DNA of 64,000 bases, taken from positions 54,696 to 118,695 of the forward strand of contig JAMPBP010000002.1 of NCBI GenBank assembly GCA_023666645.1, written 5' to 3'. Under the pieces are notes generated by a model. The model saw only the letters and a list, made by a program, of their open reading frames with translations, did not search any database and was not told where the DNA came from. Below, piece by piece: positions 1 through 8,350 of this stretch (position 1 is the stretch's first letter; every line of letters begins with the position of its first letter). The DNA comes from Clostridiales bacterium (GTDB taxonomy: Bacteria; Bacteroidota; Bacteroidia; Bacteroidales; Muribaculaceae). Position numbers and translations under genes: made by a program.

Positions 1-1
1 A

Positions 2-1144
2 TCCAACTGGGTTGAGGTTGTAGGTGAACAGGAGGGCGTGCTCACCGGTGCCCAGCGTGCCGGCTCAAAACTGCTTCTCACTTACGAGAAAGATGCCGCC
101 AACCGCGCCTACATACATGAGCTCGATGGCACACGTGTCAACGAAATAGATCTTCCCGCCTTTGCCTCGGTGGGATTCTCCTCGACCGATAAAAACGACG
201 ATGTATTCTATCGCGCCGCTTCAATGGCTCTGCCTCCCACAGTATTCACATACGACATGGCCACAAACACCTCAAGCGAGTATGACCGTCCGGAAATCAA
301 CGGTTTCAACCCCGACGACTACATAACCGAGCAAGTTTTCTATACCTCGGCCGATGGCACCAAAATCCCCATGTCGCTCACATACAAGAAAGGGCTGGAA
401 CGCGATGGTTCGAATCCGGTATATCTCTATGGCTATGGAGGTTTCAATGTTTCGCTCAACCCCGCTTTCTCACCCAACCGTGTTGTATGGCTTGAAAACG
501 GCGGCATATATGCCGAAGCCAACCTTCGTGGCGGTGGCGAATATGGCGAAGAGTGGCACCATGCCGGCACAAAGCAAAATAAGATGAACGTATTCAACGA
601 CTTTATCGCAGCTGCCGAGTACATGATCAATGAAGGCTGGACCACCCCCGAACGACTGGTAATCGAAGGCGGCAGCAACGGTGGCTTGCTCGTTGGTGCA
701 ACTGTCAATCTGCGACCCGACCTGTTTAAGGTCGCAATTCCCCGCGTCGGTGTCATGGACATGATGCGCTACCACCTGTTCACTATTGGATGGAACTGGG
801 CATCAGACTATGGCCGCTCCGACGACTCAGCCGAGATGGCTTCATATCTATACTCATACTCGCCCGTCCACAACATCAAGAACGATGGCACCACCTACCC
901 CGCCATACTGGTCACCACCGCCGATCATGATGACCGTGTAGTGCCCGCCCATTCATTCAAGTATGCCGCCACACTGCAGGCCAGCGACACCGGCGACGCG
1001 CCCAAACTCATACGCATCGATTCCAACGCCGGTCACGGTGGCGGCAAGCCTGTGAGCAAGATAATCGATGAATGGACCGATCTCTACTCATTCACATTCT
1101 ATAATCTTGGCATAGAGCCCGACAAGAGCATGTCGACAAAATGA
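2..1144 (+). CDS. Prolyl oligopeptidase family serine peptidase, 3' part
   Basis: This is a serine peptidase of family S9A that cuts after proline in short peptides. The reading frame is open from base 2, so the start and the N-terminal beta-propeller lie before the window; 380 codons remain of the usual roughly 700. The alpha/beta-hydrolase domain is complete: the nucleophile is in GGSNGG (Ser codon 674-676), the catalytic Asp is in ADHDDRVVP, and the catalytic His is in NAGHGGGKP. The stop overlaps the next start as ATGA (1141-1144), so the two genes are probably translationally coupled. The family call is secure. The cellular location cannot be judged without the N-terminus. Confidence 0.93.
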   Translation, partial: SNWVEVVGEQEGVLTGAQRAGSKLLLTYEKDAANRAYIHELDGTRVNEIDLPAFASVGFSSTDKNDDVFYRAASMALPPTVFTYDMATNTSSEYDRPEINGFNPDDYITEQVFYTSADGTKIPMSLTYKKGLERDGSNPVYLYGYGGFNVSLNPAFSPNRVVWLENGGIYAEANLRGGGEYGEEWHHAGTKQNKMNVFNDFIAAAEYMINEGWTTPERLVIEGGSNGGLLVGATVNLRPDLFKVAIPRVGVMDMMRYHLFTIGWNWASDYGRSDDSAEMASYLYSYSPVHNIKNDGTTYPAILVTTADHDDRVVPAHSFKYAATLQASDTGDAPKLIRIDSNAGHGGGKPVSKIIDEWTDLYSFTFYNLGIEPDKSMSTK

Positions 1145-2070
1145 CAATCCTTCCAGGTAAAAAATATCGATACATTTCAATACTCACGATGCCGGTGATA
1201 GCAACTCTCTTGACAGGGTGCTTCACCGGCATTGAGAGCACCCCAAAGATTACAGCCCGTGACGTGAAACGCCAGAACGCCGAGATAACACCCGAGATGA
1301 CCTATGCTGTCGGTGTCACCGGCGATCAGGTGGCGTCATGGTCCAATGGTAAACCGTTTATTGTAACCGACAACAGGATTTCGCTCGCCACCAGCCCTGT
1401 GGCTGTGGCCGAAAAGCTCCAGCCCGGCGACACTATCAAATATGCAGGGTCTCGCAGCATCAAGTCGATGACCGATATTGATGACACCATGTTCTCGTTC
1501 ACTACTCCGGGCAACGACACCATTCACTACCGCCTTCAGGAACCGCCCGACGAGGTAATGAAAATGGAAACGGTGGAGATCCCATTCACTATCGAAATGA
1601 GTCTTATAAACCGCGCCTCTCAGTTGATGGCCGGCAATGACTATTACATCACGACGCCAGTGTGGTTCAATAGCGACGGAGACAACATCACCGGACGCAA
1701 ACTTGTGAAGGTTCATGTCGATTCTGTCACGGCCGGAAATTCGACCTACCCTCTTACCATACACTTCACATCCGATGATGGCACCCATTCGCGTGTATAC
1801 ATGTCGACCGGCAACGGGCGCCGCTCCACGCGCAACTTCGAGACGCTGTTCACCCTCACCAATCCTCGTGACAAATATAAGGACATCACCGACGAGGTGT
1901 GGGACTGCATAACCCGAAGCACGGTGAAAAAAGAGATGACCCGCGAACAGTGCCGCCTGTCGCTGGGAAGTCCGCGCGAAGTAATAAGAGGACACTATCT
2001 GGAGCAATGGCGCTACGACTCGGGCCTTACCCTGATCTTTGACGATGGGTACCTGCAAAACGTAAGATAA
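1141..2070 (+). CDS. Putative lipoprotein with BamE/OmlA-like C-terminal segment
   Basis: This 309-residue protein has unknown function. It starts with a hydrophobic segment and a lipobox (LTGC, Cys27), so it is predicted to be a lipoprotein. The last 45 residues read like a SmpA/OmlA/BamE-type fold: MTREQCRLSLGSP, then an aromatic EQWRYDSG strand and LIFDDGYL. That fold commonly mediates protein contacts in the envelope. The middle is beta-rich with no motif I recognise. The start overlaps the upstream peptidase stop by 4 bases, which suggests coupled translation. The lipoprotein call is firm; the BamE-like resemblance is by eye only. Confidence 0.8.
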   Translation: MTILPGKKYRYISILTMPVIATLLTGCFTGIESTPKITARDVKRQNAEITPEMTYAVGVTGDQVASWSNGKPFIVTDNRISLATSPVAVAEKLQPGDTIKYAGSRSIKSMTDIDDTMFSFTTPGNDTIHYRLQEPPDEVMKMETVEIPFTIEMSLINRASQLMAGNDYYITTPVWFNSDGDNITGRKLVKVHVDSVTAGNSTYPLTIHFTSDDGTHSRVYMSTGNGRRSTRNFETLFTLTNPRDKYKDITDEVWDCITRSTVKKEMTREQCRLSLGSPREVIRGHYLEQWRYDSGLTLIFDDGYLQNVR

Positions 2071-2121
2071 GGCTCCGTCACATAAAAATTATTTAACCGC
2101 TGAACCTACTTCATTGCCATT

Positions 2122-2889
2122 ATGAAACTCACATTTTTAGGAACAGGAACTTCGACCGGTATTCCCGTACTTGGCTGCAACTGTGATGTGTGCCGTTCGA
2201 CCGACCCTAAAGACAAGCGGCTCAGGACATCATCATTACTCACACTCGATGATGGGAGCACCATCTTAATTGACTGCGGGCCCGACATGAGGACACAACT
2301 GCTCAAGCATCACAACGCTCCACTCAGTGGCATCGTCATCACTCATAGCCACTACGACCACGTGGGAGGCATTGACGACCTGCGCACACTTTCTTATCCT
2401 TACCCAGCCAAGATTTACTGCCGGAAGGATGTGGCTGACGACCTGCACCGCCTGCTACCCTACTGCTTCAACAACTCAGGCTACCCCAACATTCCACGGC
2501 TTGAGTTAAACATTGTGAAAGAATACGAGCCATTCACAGTGGCAGGTGTCGAGATTCTGCCACTTGCCGTCATGCACGGCAAACTGCACATTCTCGGGTA
2601 TCGCATAGGCAACCTGGCTTATATTACTGACTCTACCGAGTTACCACAAACCACGGTCGATGCCATCAAGGGAATAGACACACTCGTAATCAACGCATTG
2701 CGTATCACTCCCAACCGCACACACATGAATCTGGAACAAGCCCTTGCCGCCATTGAGCGCATAAAGCCACGCCAGGCATTCCTCATTCACATGTCCCACC
2801 AGATGGGGCTTCACAATCAAGCATCGCAGCTGCTCCCTCCTGGAATAGAATTGGCCTATGACAGCCTGGAGATTGAGTTGAACCCTTAG
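2122..2889 (+). CDS. MBL-fold hydrolase, PhnP-like phosphodiesterase
   Basis: This 255-residue metallo-beta-lactamase-fold hydrolase has the dinuclear metal motif HSHYDH (His75 to His80), preceded by TFLGTGTSTGIPVLGC at the N-terminus. The cysteines of GCNCDVC (19, 21, 24) match the structural zinc site of the PhnP group, whose characterised members cleave cyclic phosphodiesters such as phosphoribosyl 1,2-cyclic phosphate. Late motifs (VMHGKL, AYITDST, HMSHQ) supply further metal-ligand candidates. No phosphonate genes lie nearby, so the substrate is open. It follows the lipoprotein after 51 bases and may belong to the same transcript. Confidence 0.85.
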   Translation: MKLTFLGTGTSTGIPVLGCNCDVCRSTDPKDKRLRTSSLLTLDDGSTILIDCGPDMRTQLLKHHNAPLSGIVITHSHYDHVGGIDDLRTLSYPYPAKIYCRKDVADDLHRLLPYCFNNSGYPNIPRLELNIVKEYEPFTVAGVEILPLAVMHGKLHILGYRIGNLAYITDSTELPQTTVDAIKGIDTLVINALRITPNRTHMNLEQALAAIERIKPRQAFLIHMSHQMGLHNQASQLLPPGIELAYDSLEIELNP

Positions 2890-2962
2890 CCCTGCACGTA
2901 TGTTTAGTAAGTATAATCTAAAAAAAACACACTACAAAGAATTATGAAAGGAGATTATACTT

Positions 2963-3709
2963 ATGAATTCAATAACCTATCTTGACCACAGCGGCTTTGC
3001 CGTTGTAACCCCCACTGCGATCCTTGTATTTGACTATTACAGGGATTCCTCCCACGCACTGAAGAAGATACTTCACAACAACACGCAACTGCCGGTTATC
3101 TTCCTGGTGTCACACCATCACTATGACCATTTCAACCGCGACATCTTTGATCTGGCTCAAGACCATAATCGCACATTCGTACTGTCCAACGACATTAAAT
3201 CAGATATCACCCACGACGATGTGCCAATAGCTTGGATGTCGGCCGGCGACACTGTCGAGAATCTACCCGGTGACATTACAGTCAAAGCCTACGGCTCGAC
3301 TGATATAGGTGTGAGCTACCTTGTAACTCTCCCCGACGGCAAGACAATATTCCATGCCGGCGACCTCAATTACTGGCACTGGCAGTCAGAGAGCACCGTC
3401 GACGAAGTGAAAAAAGCCTATAACCGCTTCGTTAAAGTGATGACACGCCTCATGCAGGACGTGAAAAAAATCGATGTGGCATTCTTTCCTGTCGACCCGC
3501 GCATGGGTCAGGATTTTGAAGAAGGAGCACGCATGTTCCTGAGCGCCATCGACGTCACTTATTTTGTACCCATGCACTTCTGGGGAGATTATAAGGATGC
3601 CTGCGACTTTGAGGAATACGCCCCCGACAACACCGAGAGTTTCTGTCTACATGTCCCGGGCGAGAGAGTTGAACTGATGGCTGGCAAGGTGATGAGAACT
3701 ACTATTTAG
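2963..3709 (+). CDS. MBL-fold metal-dependent hydrolase, UlaG-like
   Basis: This 248-residue protein is a second metallo-beta-lactamase-fold hydrolase, from a different branch than its neighbour. The N-terminus (YLDHSGFAV) and the metal motif HHHYDHF (about residues 51-57), followed by FHAGDLNYWHW, resemble the UlaG/L-ascorbate-6-phosphate lactonase-like group, but no sugar genes are nearby and the substrate is unknown. The start at 2963 was chosen because an AGGAG sequence sits about 9 bases upstream, which is uncommon here. An out-of-frame ATG at 2944 opens only a 13-codon frame. Confidence 0.85.
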   Translation: MNSITYLDHSGFAVVTPTAILVFDYYRDSSHALKKILHNNTQLPVIFLVSHHHYDHFNRDIFDLAQDHNRTFVLSNDIKSDITHDDVPIAWMSAGDTVENLPGDITVKAYGSTDIGVSYLVTLPDGKTIFHAGDLNYWHWQSESTVDEVKKAYNRFVKVMTRLMQDVKKIDVAFFPVDPRMGQDFEEGARMFLSAIDVTYFVPMHFWGDYKDACDFEEYAPDNTESFCLHVPGERVELMAGKVMRTTI

Positions 3710-3854
3710 TCACTACAGTAAATTGGCCATCCATTAGCCAATAAGCCCCCTCAGCATAATAAACAGTTGGATGCACTGTTCCGCGATTTTCATGTAGTCA
3801 CGACATGGCTACAGAAATCAGGAATCGTGCATTCAGCATTATAGAGCCCGTCCC

Positions 3855-3871
3855 GTATACCGATGGTATAC
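3855..3871. repeat. Perfect 7-3-7 palindrome, possible operator
   Basis: GTATACC-GAT-GGTATAC is a perfect inverted repeat with a 3-base centre. It ends about 67 bases before the -33 element of the acyl-CoA synthetase promoter. The size and symmetry suit a dimeric regulator, but no regulator gene is adjacent and no second copy was found nearby. A regulatory role is inference. Confidence 0.4.
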
Positions 3872-3938
3872 ACACGCTACAGCTACACGAAAATTCCGGC
3901 ATATACCCCTGGATCCTACCATTTTTTCAGTTTTTTGC

Positions 3939-3969
3939 TTTGTCAGATAACTTTTTAACATTACATTTG
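3939..3969 (+). promoter_or_regulatory. Bacteroidota-type promoter for the acyl-CoA synthetase gene
   Basis: TTTG at 3939-3942 is followed, after 19 bases, by TACATTTG at 3962-3969. Both elements match the Bacteroidota primary sigma consensus TTTG/TAnnTTTG exactly, with ideal spacing. Transcription should start near 3976, giving a leader of about 80 bases. Confidence 0.8.
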
Positions 3970-3980
3970 TTGATTATTTA

Positions 3981-4023
3981 AGGGTCGCTCGTGATATTCG
4001 TGAGGAATCGAGTTATTGACCCT
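3981..4023 (+). promoter_or_regulatory. Leader hairpin with GNRA-type loop
   Basis: AGGGTC (3981-3986) pairs with GACCCT (4018-4023). Inside, CTC pairs with GAG, and GATATTC (3993-3999) pairs with GGAATC (4004-4009) around a GTGA tetraloop closed by C-G. The hairpin begins about 5 bases after the predicted transcription start. There is no T-run, so it is not a terminator. It could stabilise the mRNA 5' end or regulate translation; the role is not established. Confidence 0.5.
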
Positions 4024-4057
4024 ACACCACGACGTTTCAATAAAATATTGCTAACGA

Positions 4058-5707
4058 ATGATAAATGAAAGTTTTAACCACAATTTTGCTGAGTCTACGA
4101 TAACCCACTGGAACTACGCGGCTCTCGGAGATCTCACAGGCAAGGACTTTACTTATGGCGAAACAGCTGTCATCATAGCCAAGATACACCTCTATTTTGA
4201 GACAATAGGTTTGAAGCCGGGTGACAAAGTAGCGCTTTGCGGACGCAACTCCTCATCATGGGCCATGGCATTTCTTGCCTGCGCAACATATGGCGCGGTG
4301 AGTGTTCCTATTCTCAATGAATTCAAGCCCGACAATATACACCACCTCGTAAATCATAGCGATGCCAGGCTTCTTTTTGTCGATGAATCGATATGGTCGC
4401 AACTGGAGCATGAAAGCATGCCACAACTCGCCGGAGTATTTAACATTGCCGACTATACACTGCTCGAGGTCCGCAACAAACTTCTCAGTGACACACACGA
4501 AAACATAGAATCCATCTTCAAACAGCGATACCCTGAGGGATACGGCCCCGACAATGTAAAATATCACGAGGACAAACCTGAGGAGCTGATGCTTATCAAC
4601 TACACATCGGGGTCGACCGGATTCTCAAAGGGAGTGATGCTCACATATGGCAACCTGATGAGCAATATAAGGTTTGCCATCGACGAAATCAACTATCTGA
4701 AGCCCGGCGACGGCATGCTCAGCATGCTGCCCATGGCCCATATGTACGGACTACTTGTTGAACTTCTGTTCCCTTTGATGAAAGGTGCCCATGTGAGATT
4801 CCTGGGACGTGTACCCTCGCCTAAGATTCTTCTTGACGCCTTTGCCCAGGTAAAACCCAAAATTATCATCACGGTACCCCTGGTGCTGGAAAAGATCGTG
4901 ACAGGAAAGATATTCCCGGTGATAAAAAAACCGCTCATGATGGCAGCATGCAGCATTCCGGGAATCAACCGTATCATCTTCAACAAAATCAAGAAGCAAC
5001 TCATCGATGCTTTCGGCGGGAACCTCGTAATGGTGGTGATAGGTGGAGCCGCATTGGCTCCTGAAGTCGAAAACTTCCTGCGCAAGATACGTTTCCCCTA
5101 TACCGTAGGATATGGCATGACCGAGTGTGCACCCCTCATAGCCTATGCCTCGCCCGACATCTTCAAGGCCCGCTCATGTGGCAAGACTGTGACACGCATG
5201 AAGGTGAGAGTCGATTCCCCCGACCCTGAGAATGTACCCGGAGAATTGTGGGTCAAGGGTGACAACGTGATGCTGGGTTACTATAAGAATCCCGAAGCGA
5301 CCGAAGCCATATTCAAAGATGGCTGGATGAACACCGGTGACATGTGTACCGTAGATTCAGATGGCTTCATATATATAAAAGGACGTAGCAAAACAATGAT
5401 TTTAGGTCCTTCGGGACAGAACATCTACCCTGAGGAAATCGAGGGCATTCTCAACCATCTCCCGTTGGTAGCCGAATCGATAGTCGTTGACCGCGACGGA
5501 CAACTCACAGCACTGGTGGTTGTCGATGAAGACACGGTAAAGAAACTGAAACTCACCGATGGGCAGGTGTCATCACAAATGGACGAGAACATCGTCCTCG
5601 CCAATAAAGAGCTTCCGACATATGCTCGCATCAAGAGCATAGAGCTCATGGATGAACCGTTTGAGAAAACGCCCAAACACTCTATAAAACGATTCCTCTA
5701 TAAATGA
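4058..5707 (+). CDS. AMP-binding enzyme, long-chain acyl-CoA synthetase-like
   Basis: This 549-residue enzyme of the adenylate-forming family activates a carboxylic acid with ATP and then usually passes it to CoA. The ATP-binding loop is YTSGSTGFSKG (182-192), followed by GYGMTEC (about 351-357), the hinge region NTGDM...GRSKTMIL, and the catalytic Lys in PKHSIKR near the C-terminus. All core motifs are intact. The architecture fits FadD-like long-chain fatty acid activation, although acyl-ACP ligases look similar and there is no other fatty-acid gene nearby. The ATG at 4058 follows the leader of a strong promoter. A TlpA-like gene lies 77 bases downstream. Confidence 0.88.
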   Translation: MINESFNHNFAESTITHWNYAALGDLTGKDFTYGETAVIIAKIHLYFETIGLKPGDKVALCGRNSSSWAMAFLACATYGAVSVPILNEFKPDNIHHLVNHSDARLLFVDESIWSQLEHESMPQLAGVFNIADYTLLEVRNKLLSDTHENIESIFKQRYPEGYGPDNVKYHEDKPEELMLINYTSGSTGFSKGVMLTYGNLMSNIRFAIDEINYLKPGDGMLSMLPMAHMYGLLVELLFPLMKGAHVRFLGRVPSPKILLDAFAQVKPKIIITVPLVLEKIVTGKIFPVIKKPLMMAACSIPGINRIIFNKIKKQLIDAFGGNLVMVVIGGAALAPEVENFLRKIRFPYTVGYGMTECAPLIAYASPDIFKARSCGKTVTRMKVRVDSPDPENVPGELWVKGDNVMLGYYKNPEATEAIFKDGWMNTGDMCTVDSDGFIYIKGRSKTMILGPSGQNIYPEEIEGILNHLPLVAESIVVDRDGQLTALVVVDEDTVKKLKLTDGQVSSQMDENIVLANKELPTYARIKSIELMDEPFEKTPKHSIKRFLYK

Positions 5708-5784
5708 GTTCAATACCATAGTTCCATCCACCCTATGATTCACAAACCGACTATAAACTATTATTAATCCACAATAACAACAAA

Positions 5785-6843
5785 ATGAAAATTCAACTTT
5801 TGGCAGCTGGTCTCATCGCTGCAACTGTAGCAACATCTTGCTCTGGCAACAAACAGGGAGACGCCTACACGCTCAATGTGGTCATGGACAATGACACCAA
5901 CAACGGAAGCACCCTGTTCTTGAAAAATTATGACAACGGCAGCGTAATTGACAGCGTCGTTATAGCTGATTCCAAAGCCACATTCACCGGCAACATCACC
6001 GAACCGACAGTTGTAACCTTGTCGATCGATGGCAACCGCGGCCCCGTGTTCATTCTTGAGGAAGGCACCACCGAATACAAGGATGGTAAAGCCATAAGCA
6101 ACCTCAACGACCAGTACCAGGCATTCTTCGATGACTACGTGCAGCGTCGCGACTCTCTCTACAAAATGATCAACGAGAATATGGACGAAGCCGAGCAAAT
6201 TGCAGTGCACAATCTGATACAGATGCATCTCGACTCTGTAGTGAGCGAGAAGATGGTTGCCAATATCAGCAACCCTATAGGATACATGCTTTTGCTGCAG
6301 AAAGCTTTTGACATGGAGTCAGACAAGTTTGAGGCTTTACTCACCAAATATCCCCACCTTGCAAAATTCGACCGCATCTCACGCATCAAGAAGAGCTTCG
6401 ATGCCAAGAAAGCCACATCGGCCGGAAATGCATACACCGACTTTGAAGTTACCGGAGATAGCGTAGCAGTGAAACTCAGCGACTGTATCGTACCCGGCCA
6501 ATACAACCTTGTTGACTTCTGGGCAAGCTGGTGTGGTCCCTGCAAGCGTGAGATAGGCATCATGAAGCAACTTTATGAAAAGTACAACAGCAAGGGCCTG
6601 AATATCGTGGGTGTAGACGTGTGGGAGAATAGCTCTGACGCCAAGGCATGGCTCGCAGAGAATCCCCTTCCCTGGAAAGTTATCTTTGCAGGCAAAGACT
6701 CATCGGTCACCGACCTCTATGGCATCAACGGTATACCCTGCATCATGCTCATCGACCCACAAGGCAAGATTGTTGCCCGCGACCTCTTTGAGGACGAACT
6801 CGTAAGTGCAGTCGACAATGCCATGAATGGAACAGTGGAATAA
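5785..6843 (+). CDS. TlpA-like thioredoxin with DUF4369 domain, lipoprotein
   Basis: This 352-residue envelope redox protein has an N-terminal hydrophobic segment ending in ATSC, a loose Bacteroidota lipobox. It is followed by a DUF4369-type beta domain (about 25-120), a helical linker, and a C-terminal AhpC/TSA-thioredoxin domain with the active site WCGPC (Trp249 to Cys253) and the cis-Pro region GINGIPC. Such proteins are thought to reduce or exchange disulfides outside the cytoplasm. Substrates are unknown. No promoter is evident in the short gap to the upstream gene, so the two may be cotranscribed. A strong terminator follows. Confidence 0.88.
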   Translation: MKIQLLAAGLIAATVATSCSGNKQGDAYTLNVVMDNDTNNGSTLFLKNYDNGSVIDSVVIADSKATFTGNITEPTVVTLSIDGNRGPVFILEEGTTEYKDGKAISNLNDQYQAFFDDYVQRRDSLYKMINENMDEAEQIAVHNLIQMHLDSVVSEKMVANISNPIGYMLLLQKAFDMESDKFEALLTKYPHLAKFDRISRIKKSFDAKKATSAGNAYTDFEVTGDSVAVKLSDCIVPGQYNLVDFWASWCGPCKREIGIMKQLYEKYNSKGLNIVGVDVWENSSDAKAWLAENPLPWKVIFAGKDSSVTDLYGINGIPCIMLIDPQGKIVARDLFEDELVSAVDNAMNGTVE

Positions 6844-6866
6844 CACTCATTGTCCATAGAAAAGAC

Positions 6867-6911
6867 AACGGGCACCTCGCTATGATAGTCGCGAGGTGCC
6901 CGTTATCTTTT
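6867..6911. terminator. Bidirectional Rho-independent terminator
   Basis: AACGGGCACCTCGC (6867-6880) pairs perfectly with GCGAGGTGCCCGTT (6891-6904) around a 10-base loop and is followed by ATCTTTT. On the minus strand the stem is followed by GTCTTTTC, so it can serve both the TlpA-like gene and the convergent beta-barrel gene. Confidence 0.9.
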
Positions 6912-6965
6912 CGAGTTTATGAGGGGGAGGGGTCAGATGATCATATGGTTATATGATGATTGCCC

Positions 6966-7496
6966 CTAAAACCGGTAACCAATTCCAACATAGACCGCTC
7001 CCGTAGAGCTGTGGCTGGCCACTGTGTATTTTCCTTCAATAAAAAGCTTCAGGTTGTCGGTGGCATAGAGTTCAAAACCACCACCGGCGTTAAAACCAAA
7101 TTTGTTATAACGTTCCGTGACATCATCGCCATCATAGTCGGGCAACGCATTTCCCGGTTTGAAACTCCAGGAACTGTAGTTAATGCCGGCCAACGGATAA
7201 AAATTCATATTACTTCTTAAAGCCACCGGCATGTGCAGGTTAAAGTTGAAGACAGTGGCATCATGGCTGTCGTTACGGAACACATATGCCACATCGGGTG
7301 CCAGACGCCACAACCGCGATAAACGGTATTGAAAGTACAGGCCGGCCTGGGCACTCTTATTGCGAGTGTTATAGCCGGCTGTAAGTCCAACTGTCTTCTC
7401 CCCACGCTCCCCAACAGCCTCGGCAGCAGGTACTGCAAGGATCGACATTGCTATAAGCGCCGCCAACGGTATATGTTTGTAATATCTCATATTCAA
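6966..7496 (-). CDS. Small outer-membrane beta-barrel protein
   Basis: This 176-residue protein has a signal peptide (basic start, hydrophobic core LAALIAMSILAV, cleavage after PAAEA). The mature part alternates polar and aromatic residues in strands (TAGYNTRN, GLYFQYRL, FNLHMPVAL, GGGFELYA) and ends in GIGYRF, a terminal Phe typical of proteins handled by the BAM machinery. This indicates an eight-strand OmpA/OprF-like barrel; the function is unknown. It runs against its left neighbour and diverges from ung. An in-frame ATG at 7490 is an alternative start. Confidence 0.85.
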   Translation of the reverse strand: MNMRYYKHIPLAALIAMSILAVPAAEAVGERGEKTVGLTAGYNTRNKSAQAGLYFQYRLSRLWRLAPDVAYVFRNDSHDATVFNFNLHMPVALRSNMNFYPLAGINYSSWSFKPGNALPDYDGDDVTERYNKFGFNAGGGFELYATDNLKLFIEGKYTVASHSSTGAVYVGIGYRF

Positions 7497-7548
7497 CTCT
7501 TTTAGAGGGTGATTAATTCAATCCATCATCGATGCATTATTCGTAGCA

Positions 7549-7556
7549 CAAAGTTA
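7549..7556 (-). promoter_or_regulatory. -7 element for the beta-barrel gene
   Basis: On the minus strand 7556-7549 reads TAACTTTG, an exact TAnnTTTG element about 53 bases before the start codon. The matching -33 element is weak, so strength is uncertain. Confidence 0.45.
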
Positions 7557-7616
7557 TACAAGTTGTGTCCATATTGTGCCCTACTGTTTAACAAAAATAT
7601 GTTAAAATGGTTCATG

Positions 7617-7648
7617 TTTTAGAATATGCCGTGTTTTTTGTAACTTCG
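7617..7648 (+). promoter_or_regulatory. Probable promoter for ung
   Basis: TTTT (7617-7620), 20 bases, then TAACTTCG (7641-7648): each element has one mismatch to the Bacteroidota consensus, with correct spacing. The predicted leader is only about 13 bases. Confidence 0.5.
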
Positions 7649-7667
7649 CAGTACAAAATCAACTTAT

Positions 7668-8336
7668 ATGTCAATGAATGTGCGCATAGAACAATCTTGG
7701 AAGGAACATCTCGCCACCGAGTGGGACAAGGAATACTTTGTCAAACTTACCGACTGGGTGAGGGAGGAATATCACCGCACCGAGGTGTTTCCACCCGCGG
7801 GGCGCATCTTTGCCGCTCTGGACACTACGCCATTTGACGATGTCAAGGTTGTGATACTCGGGCAAGACCCTTATCACGATGTGGGACAGGCCAACGGGCT
7901 ATGTTTCTCGGTGGCCCCGGGTGTGGCTATGCCACCTTCACTGGTGAATATATTCAAGGAGGTTAGCTCCGATACCGGAGCACCCCCACCGGCCAATGGC
8001 GACCTCACGCGTTGGGCTCGGCAGGGTGTGCTGTTGCTCAACTCAATACTCACAGTAAGAGCCCATAATGCGGCATCACACCGCGACAAGGGTTGGGAAC
8101 TGTTTACCGATGCTGTAATCAGGACTCTCTCCACCGAGCGCAGCGGCATTGTATTCTTGCTATGGGGTAGTTATGCCATAAAAAAGGGAGCTTTCATCGA
8201 CCGTTCGCGCCACCTGGTTCTCGAGTCGGCCCACCCGTCACCTCTTTCGGCCTACCGCGGGTTCTTTGGCAATCACCATTTCAGTCTTGCCAATGAATAC
8301 CTCAAGGCCCATGGCTCTGACCCCATAATATGGTAA
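7668..8336 (+). CDS. ung: Uracil-DNA glycosylase
   Basis: This enzyme removes uracil from DNA in base excision repair. At 222 residues it has the normal length for family 1. The water-activating Asp67 is in GQDPYH, the uracil-binding region is GLCFSV, and the DNA-intercalation loop HPSPLSAYRGF starts at His189; all are intact. The start at 7668 is the first ATG after the predicted promoter, with a second in-frame ATG two codons later. The next gene begins at or just after the stop, so the genes probably form one transcript. Confidence 0.97.
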   Translation: MSMNVRIEQSWKEHLATEWDKEYFVKLTDWVREEYHRTEVFPPAGRIFAALDTTPFDDVKVVILGQDPYHDVGQANGLCFSVAPGVAMPPSLVNIFKEVSSDTGAPPPANGDLTRWARQGVLLLNSILTVRAHNAASHRDKGWELFTDAVIRTLSTERSGIVFLLWGSYAIKKGAFIDRSRHLVLESAHPSPLSAYRGFFGNHHFSLANEYLKAHGSDPIIW

Positions 8337-8350
8337 ACTCCACTCCTACC

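Larger units (their letters stand above)
3710..4057. other. Intergenic region with palindrome, promoter and structured leader
   Basis: These 348 bases separate the UlaG-like gene from the acyl-CoA synthetase gene. They hold a 7-3-7 palindrome (3855-3871), a near-perfect Bacteroidota promoter (3939-3969) and a long imperfect hairpin (3981-4023). The only frame of note is a 58-codon one at 3805-3981; it runs through the promoter and is probably chance. No terminator for the upstream gene stands out. Confidence 0.7.

Noticed and set aside
1336..2058. A 240-codon minus-strand open frame opposite the lipoprotein gene
   Set aside because: The plus-strand gene has a lipobox and is coupled to its neighbour; the minus frame has no signal of its own.
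3805..3981. A 58-codon plus-strand frame in the long intergenic region
   Set aside because: It runs through the best promoter in the window and has no recognisable start context or domain.
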